Source: Ischnura elegans
Taxonomy: Eukaryota > Arthropoda > Insecta > Odonata > Coenagrionidae
Direction: 5' to 3'
DNA length: 64,000 bases
Assembly: GCF_921293095.1 (NCBI RefSeq)
Contig: NC_060258.1
Coordinates: forward strand, 4,836,001 to 4,900,000
Below the pieces are notes generated by a model. That model was not told where the DNA came from. It made no database searches and was given only the letters and a program-made list of their open reading frames with translations. This document shows positions 57,587-64,000 of this stretch, in pieces (the first letter of the stretch is position 1; each line of letters starts with the position of its first letter). The translations under genes were made by a program, and so were the position numbers.

Positions 57587-59112
57587 CTCGCCGCGCTGCG
57601 CGTGCTCGTTAGGGGGCTACGCCCCCTAAAACCCCCCCGCATCCGGCTACGCCGGCTGCCCCCACCGGACGGCTTCGCCGTCCCACCCGCGGCGTCTCGG
57701 AACGGCTTCGCCGTTCCTCGTCAGGGGTCGGCTTCGCCGCCCAGATATCGAGGTAGCCCTGTGACGGAGACCCGCTTGTTCCTCGGAACGGCTTCGCCGT
57801 TCACCGTGGGAGGGCGGCTTCGCCGCACATGGGTTACCCGAGTCCCCCCGAGGCGTCCACTCCTGGTAACGGCATCGCCCTTCCTCTTGATGGGGCGGCT
57901 TCGCCGCCCAAGGTTTTCCTATGTCCCCCCGAGCCATCGACTTCTCGGAACGGCTTCGCCGTTCCTCGCCCGTGGTCGGCTTCGCCGCCCAAGGTTTACC
58001 TGTGCCCCCCCGAGCCGTCGCCTCCACCGGACGGCTTCGCCGTCCCACCCGCGGCGTCTTGGAACGGCTTCGCCGTTCCTCGTCAGGGGTCGGCTTCGCC
58101 GCCCAGATATCGAGGTAGCCCTCTGACAGAGACCCTCTTGTACCTCGGAACGGCTTCGCCGGTCATCGTGGGAGGGCGGCTTCGCCGCCCAAGTGTTACC
58201 CGAGTCCCCCCGAGGCTCGACTCCTGGTAACGGCATCGCTCTTCCTCGTGATGGGGCGGCTTGGCCGCCCAAGGTTTGCCTGGGTCCCCCCGAGCCATCG
58301 ACTTCTCGGAACGGCTTCGCCGTTCCTTGCCCGTGGACGGCTTCGCCGCCCAAGGTTTACCTGTGTCCCCCCGAGCCGTCGCCTCCTCGGAACGGCTTCG
58401 CCGTTCCTCGCCTGTGGGCGGCTTCGCCGCCCGAGGGTTATCGGCGACCCGAATCCGGCTTCGCCGGCTGCCCCCACCGGACGGCTTCGCCGTCCCACCC
58501 CCGACGTCTCGGAACGGCTTTGCCGTTTCTCGTCAGGGGTCGGCTTCGCCGCCCAGATATCGAGGTAGCCCTCTGACAGAGACCCTCTTGTACCTCGGAA
58601 CGGCTTCGCCGGTCATCGTGGGAGGGCGGCTTCGCCGCACAAGTGTTACCCGAGTCCCCCCGAGGCGTCGGCTCCTGGGAACGGCATCGCCCTTCGCCGT
58701 GATGGGGCGGCTTCGCCGCCCAAGGTTTACCTGGGTCCCTCCGCGCCGTCGACTTCTCGGAACGGCTTAGCCGTTCCTCGCCCGTGGTCGGCTTCGCCGC
58801 CCAAGGTTTACCTGTGTACCCCCGGGCCATCGACTCCTCGGAACGGCTTCGCCGTTCCTCGCCCGTGGGCGGCTTCGCCGCCCAGGGGGTATCGTCGCCC
58901 TCCCCCCTCGTAAGACACACGTTCGGGTGCTCCGCGTGTCGGGGCGGATTCGCCGCCCGAGGGTTCTCGGAGTTTTTCCTCGCCTCTGACTCCTCGGAGT
59001 GCGTCCGACGTTCCTGGAGCTGGGGGAGCTTCGCCGCCCGGGTTTTCACTCCTTACCAAGCAGTGAGAACTACCGGCTATCCCCTATCGTTTACGAAGGC
59101 TGCCGGGGGATA
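57587..59112 (+). repeat. GC hairpin block 9 (family II)
   Basis: 1.5 kb, nearly the same as block 2 but with one copy of the segment that is duplicated there (362 bp) and an extra CGGCTTCGCCGGC-type hairpin near 58455. Confidence 0.93.
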
Positions 59113-60845
59113 ATATTGGAGGATGTAGACGCATGCTAGCCGTGATTGTGGCATCTTTTTAATTTAAAACGATGTTTTTAAGGTGGTCCTGGGAGTTTCC
59201 AGGGTTTTTTTGTGAGTGTACTGACTACGGTCACAAGCATCCTAAGAAATTACTTAGCGATGAGTCATAGGGGAAGGGAATTACTGCTAAAATATGCTCA
59301 AACACCAAAGAACATGCTATTTACAGAAAAAAAATAATTTTTTCCCTGGTCTTCTAGGAGGGCACGTGAAATTTAGAGGGTTTTTCTTGCATAAAAGGTT
59401 TTTGTCTACCTACAATAAAAATTCCAGCGATCTAGCTGTAGGGAAACAATGAATTTTCCCGTATTATTAATATTTCGATTTCCAATTCTGTGTTCTCCAC
59501 ATAGCGGTGCATAGGCGCTTTAATAAGGCATAACTCCTGTGAATTTCGTAGCCGTACCTTATGGGGAAGTGGTTTAAAAAATTCGCCTTTAGGTGTCCAT
59601 TTCCATGAGCCCCTTTTATTACTCTACTATTTTGTTAAGAAATGTACATTTAAAAATTTGAAGTTTTATTGCGGGTGAGTAATTGGGGCAGGATAATTGA
59701 ACATGACGCGTAAATATAGCCGACACAATTCCCATTCGGAATCAATAAAAACGATACACCTGGGATGAATGGTACACGAAATATACGACTTATTAGGTAA
59801 TTTTTATTTTTTTGGGGGGTTCACAGGGGGTTTTCGGGGGACCTAAAGTGCTTGTTCTGTATAACGCGGCATCCTTTACCTTGGATAAAAATTTCGGCTC
59901 TGTAGCTGTAGTGTAAGCATGCTTTTTCGACGGTGTCATCCGTTTAAATTAAGTATTCTGCGTTCTCCGGGTAGCGGCACGTAGGGGCAACAAAAAGACG
60001 TCACTCACGTTAATTTCGTGGCCGTATGTCGTCGGGAAGTGGCAGAAAAAAATTCCGAAAAATTTAAAATCGTGTGTTGAGGGAATGCAAACTTCACGGC
60101 GGATGTATTGTAAGTTACCAAACGTTGTAGGAGTCGCAATTTCAATGGAAATACATAATCGTTAATAACTCGAAATTTGTTCGTCTTAAGGATACATGAA
60201 GATAGCCGAAAAATTGAATAAAAAATCTAGTATCTTGCATTTAAGTGAATTTGTCCTACGATTATTGCAAATTGGTGAAAAAAATTCCGAAATTCGGCCC
60301 ATAAGAAAAGCATTGGAAATTTTAAATTGTTAAAAAAAATACTTTTAAACAAAAAATTGCAAAGGCAACCACACGAAAAAATCAATCAAAAAATCTTGTG
60401 TCTCATACGTTAGGGACTTATTCCTACAACGATTTTAAGTTGGTTTTTAAAAAATCCAAAGATAGGCCCATAAGAAAAGCATTGGAAATTTAAAAAAATT
60501 ATAAAAAATACTTTCAATCAAAATATGGCATAATGTTTCGCATTAAAAAATCGGCCAAAAAATCTAGTTTCCGTCAGTGAAATTTCATGTTCCCGTGACA
60601 TTTTTAAGTAGGCAAATAATGGAATATGTTTTAGTCCCATAAGGCTCCAATGTTAATTCGGATCGATATATCTCGAAAACCGATCGACTTTTTCGAGATT
60701 TCGGACTTTTCCCCCCGATGAATATTTTTTCTCCACTACCTGTAAAAATTTCGTCTTCCCAGCACGTCCGGAAGTGGTCGGGAATTTGTATACGTGAATC
60801 AGTGAGTGTGCTATCTGTCACACATCGGGTTGTATATAATATAGA
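59113..60845 (+). repeat. AT spacer of family II, copy 6
   Basis: Near-identical to the spacers at 37823 and 55855, sharing ACCTAAAGTGC and GGGTAGCGGCACG variants. Confidence 0.92.
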
Positions 60846-61862
60846 CTCGCCGCGCTGCGCGCGCTCGTTAGGGGGCTACGCCCCCTAAAACCCCCCCGCA
60901 TCCGGCTTCGCCGGCTGCCCCCACTGGACGGCTTCGCCGTCCCACCCGCGGCGTCTCGGAACGGCTTTGCCGTTCCTCGTCAGGGGTCGGCTTCGCCGCC
61001 CAGATATCGAGGTAGCCCTGTGACGGAGACCCGCTTGTTCCTCGGAACGGCTTCGCCGTTCATCGTGGGAGGGCGGCTCAACCGCACAAGGGTTACCCGA
61101 GTCCCCCCGAGGCGTCGACTCCTGGTAACGGCATCGCCCTTCCTCGTGAAAGGGCGGCTTCGCCGCCCAAGGTTTTCCTGGGTCCCTCCGAGCCATCGAC
61201 TTCTCGGAACGGCTTCGCCGTTCCTCGCCCGTGGTCGGCTTCGCCGCCCAAGGTTTACCTGTGTCCCCCCGAGCCGTCGCCTCCTCGGAACGGCTTCGCC
61301 GTTCCTCGCCTGTGGGCGGCTTCGCCGCCCGAGGGTTATCGGCGACCCGAATCCGGCGGCCCCCACCGGACGGCTTCGCCGCCCAGATATCGAGGTAGCC
61401 CTGTGACGGAGACCCGCTAGTTCCTGGGAACGGCTTCGCCGTTCCTCGTGGGAGGGCGGCTTCGCCGCACAAGTGTTACCCGAGTCCCCCCGAGGCGTCG
61501 GCTCCTGGGAACGGCATCGCCCTTCCTCGTGATGGGGCGGCTTCGCCGCCCAAGGTTTACCTGTGTACCCCCGGGCCATCGACTCCTCGGAACGGCTTCG
61601 CCGTTCCTCGCCCGTGGGCGGCTTCGCCGCCCAGGGGGTATCGCCGCCTTCCCCCCTCGTAAGACACACGTATGGGTGCTCCGCGTGTCGGGGCGGATTC
61701 GCCGCCCGAGGGTTCTCGGAGTTTTTCCTCGCCTCTGACTCCTCGGAGTGCGTCCGACGTTTTTGGAGCTGGGGGAGCTTCGCCGCCCGGGTTTTCACTC
61801 CTTACCAAGCAGTGAGAACTACCGGCTATCCCCTATCGTTTACGAAGGCTGCCGGGGGATAA
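60846..61862 (+). repeat. GC hairpin block 10 (family II)
   Basis: Near-identical to block 7, with sporadic changes such as TATCGCCGCC against TATCGTCGCC near 61640. Lies three units further on, which suggests a higher-order arrangement. Confidence 0.94.
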
Positions 61863-63596
61863 TATTGGAGGATGTAGACGCATGCTAGCCGTGATTGTGG
61901 CATCTTTTTAATTTATAACGATGTTTTTAAGGCGGTCCTGGGAGTTTCCAGGGTTTTTTTGTGAGTGTACTGACTACGGTCACAATCATCATAAGAAATT
62001 ACTTAGCGATGAGTCATAGGAGAAGGGAATTACTGCTTAAATATGCTAAAACACCAAAGAACATGCTATTTACAGAAAAAAAATAATTTTTTCCCTGGTC
62101 TTCTAGGAAGCCACGTGAAATTTAGAGGGGTTTTCTTGCATAAAAGGTCTTTGTGTACCTACAATAAAAATTCCAGCGATCTAGCTGTAGGGGAACAATG
62201 AATTTTACCGTATTATTAATATTTAGATTTCCAATTCTGTGTTCTCCACATAGCGGTGCATAGGCGCTTTAATAAGGCATAACTCCTGTGAATTTCGTAG
62301 CCGTACCTTATGGGGAAGTGGTTTAAAAAATTCGCCTTTAGGTGTCCATGTCCATGAGCCCCTTTTATTACTTTACTATTTTGTTAAGAAATGTACATTT
62401 AAAAATTTGAAGTTTTATTGCGGGTGAGTAATTTTGGGCAGGATAATTGAACATGACGCGTAAATATAGCCGACACAATTCCCATTCGGAATCAATAAAA
62501 ACGATACACCTGGGATGAATGGTACACGAAATATACGACTTATTAGGTAATTTTTATTTTTTTGGGGGGTTCACAGGGGGTTTTCGGGGGACCTAAAGTG
62601 CTTGTTCTGTATAACGCGGCATCGTTTACCTTGGATAAAAATTTCGGCCCTGTAGCTGTAGTGTAAGCATGCTTTTTCGACGGTGTCATCCGTTTAAATT
62701 AAGTATTCTGCGTTCTCCGGGTAGCGGCACGTAGGGGCAACAAAAAGACGTCACTCACGTTAATTTCGTGGCCGTATGTCGTCGGGAAGTGGCAGAAAAA
62801 AATTCCGAAAAATTTAAAATCGTGTGTTGAGGGAATGCAAACTTCACGGCGGATGTATTGTAAGTTACCAAACGTTGTAGGAGTCGCAATTTCAATGGAA
62901 ATACATAATCGTTAATAACTCGAAATTCGTTCGTCTTACGGATACATGAAGATAGCCGAAAAATTGAATAAAAAATCTAGTATCTTGCACTTAAGTGAAT
63001 TTGTCCTACGATTATTGCAAATTGGTGAAAAAAATTCCGAAATTCGGCCCATAAGAAAAGCATTGAAAATTTGAAAAAGTAAAAAAAAAATACTTTAAAT
63101 CAAAATATTGCAAAGAAAACGACACAAGAAAATCAACCGAAAAATCTAGTATCTCATACGTTAAGGAATTATTCCTACAACGATTTAAAGTTGGTTTTAA
63201 AAAAATCCAAAGATAGGCCCATAAGAATAGCATTGGAAATTTAAAAAAATTATAAAAAATACTTTAAATCAAAATACGGCTAAATGGTTCACATCAAAAA
63301 ATCGGCCAAAAAATCTAGTTTCCGTCAGTGAAATTTCACGTTCCAGTGACGTTTGCAAGTAGGCGAAGAATGGAAAAAGTTTTAGTCCCATAAGGCTCCA
63401 ATGTTAATTCGGATCGATATATCTCGAAAACCGATCGACTTTTTCGAGTTTTCGGATTTTTCCCGCCGATGAATATTTTTTCTTCACCCACGGTGAAAAT
63501 TTCGTCTTCCCAGCACGTCCGGAAGTGGTCGGGAATTTGTATACGTGAATGAGTCAGTGAGCTATCTGTCACACATCGGGTTGTATATAATATAGA
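61863..63596 (+). repeat. AT spacer of family II, copy 7
   Basis: First ~1.1 kb resembles copy 6; the last ~550 bp resembles the spacers of blocks 4-6 (GAAAACGACAC and CACCCACGGTGAAAATTTCG words). A mosaic, as recombination between units would give. Confidence 0.88.
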
Positions 63597-64000
63597 CTCG
63601 CCGCGCGGCGCGCGCTCGTTAGGGGGCTACGCCCCCTAAAACCCCCCCGCATCCGGCTTCGCCGGCTGCCCCCACTGGACGGCTTCGCCGTCCCACCCGC
63701 GGCGTCTCGGTACGGCTTTGCCGTTCCTCGTCAGGGGTCGGCTTCGCCGCCCAGATATCGAGGTAGCCCTGTGACGGAGACCCGCTTGTTCCTCGGAACG
63801 GCTTCGCCGTTCATCGTGGGAGGGCGGCTCAACCGCACAAGGGTTACCCGAGTCCCCCCGAGGCGTCGACTCCTGGTAACGGCATCGCCCTTCCTCGTGA
63901 AAGGGCGGCTTCGCCGCCCAAGGTTTTCCTGGGTCCCTCCGAGCCATCGACTTCTCGGAACGGCTTCGCCGTTCCTCGCCCGTGGTCGGCTTCGCCGCCC
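63597..64000 (+). repeat. GC hairpin block 11 (family II, cut by window end)
   Basis: Same opening as block 7, including CGCGCGGCGCGCG and the CTCAACCGCAC variant. The array continues beyond the window. Confidence 0.93.

Larger units (their letters stand above)
33549..64000. repeat. Composite hairpin array (about 30 kb, continues past the window)
   Basis: Eleven GC-rich hairpin blocks alternate with AT-rich spacers. Full unit starts, at the CTCGCCGCGC or CTCGCTGCGC head, are 33549, 36021, 39561, 41891, 44689, 47920, 51151, 57587, 60846 and 63597; one more block at 54744 lacks its head. Spacings are 2472, 3540, 2330, 2798, 3231, 3231, then (after a disrupted stretch) 3259 and 2751 bp. All units point the same way. 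Two families: I (heads at 33549 and 39561) and II (the others). No gene is supported anywhere in it. Confidence 0.95.

Noticed and set aside
44434-63572. Recurrent 60-78-codon minus-strand frame near each spacer end (starts MTDSS/MTDST)
   Set aside because: It is conserved only because the spacer DNA itself is conserved; its 5' part is the repeat of CACTCA words, length varies between copies, and it has no domain.
36021-63999. Many long open frames (up to 272 codons) on both strands of the GC blocks
   Set aside because: They come from the GC-rich 81-bp hairpin repeat, which rarely makes stops and keeps frame because 81 is divisible by 3. They appear on both strands and in several frames at once, repeat low-complexity Arg/Pro/Gly/Ser words, and match no protein family.
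33549-64000. CRISPR array
   Set aside because: Palindromic repeats are spaced by related, not unique, sequences; there are no cas genes, and the surrounding DNA is eukaryotic.
33549-64000. Bacterial or organellar contamination because of the GGCTTCGCC palindromes
   Set aside because: The blocks alternate with AT-rich spacers and join unique AT-rich DNA at 33549 and 52915-54743, with no bacterial or organellar genes.

Overview
The window is eukaryotic nuclear DNA, most likely from an arthropod and probably an insect. It has AT-rich non-coding DNA, spliced exons with GT-AG introns, a copia-type element primed by a half initiator tRNA-Met (as in Drosophila copia), a BEL/Pao element, a decayed CR1/Jockey-like LINE, and hAT, PIF/Harbinger-like and piggyBac-like remnants. 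No intact host gene is certain, and the species cannot be named from the sequence.

Region 1 (1-5784) is mostly single-copy AT-rich DNA with two copies of a ~78-bp conserved short repeat and one weak exon candidate. Region 2 (5785-17216) is a transposon nest on the minus strand. A Ty1/copia element (5785-10276), with one frameshift, two in-frame stops and a lost integrase catalytic Glu, sits in the C-terminal part of a hAT transposase relic (10277-10780). A 25-bp minisatellite follows, and at its edge lies a young, complete BEL/Pao element (11098-17216; 221-bp LTRs with 3 differences, 5-bp target duplication ACAGT). Its single gag-pol frame is broken by only two stop codons.

Region 3 (17217-33548) is low-density DNA. 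It holds a small spliced gene or recent pseudogene on the minus strand (19086-19949, three phase-compatible exons, one in-frame TAG), a 224-bp MITE with TTA target duplication, three copies of a ~670-bp TIR element, a LINE relic, a diverged ~430-bp duplication, a palindromic MITE and a piggyBac-like end.

Region 4 (33549-64000, running off the window) is the striking part: a ~30-kb array of composite units about 2.3-3.5 kb long. Each unit has a GC-rich block (0.5-1.8 kb) made almost wholly of short hairpins, plus an AT-rich spacer (~1.7-1.9 kb). The hairpins share one core, read GGC-TTC-GCC on the plus strand; on the minus strand this contains GCGAAGC, the DNA mini-hairpin known to be exceptionally stable. 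Stems outside the core differ but stay complementary. Hairpins come in pairs in an 81-bp unit. Two related unit families alternate, two neighbouring units are near-identical over 3,231 bp, and all junctions share the same terminal motif. I see no protein gene in the array. It looks like a satellite or a tandemly arrayed non-autonomous mobile element, possibly one that passes through single-stranded DNA.
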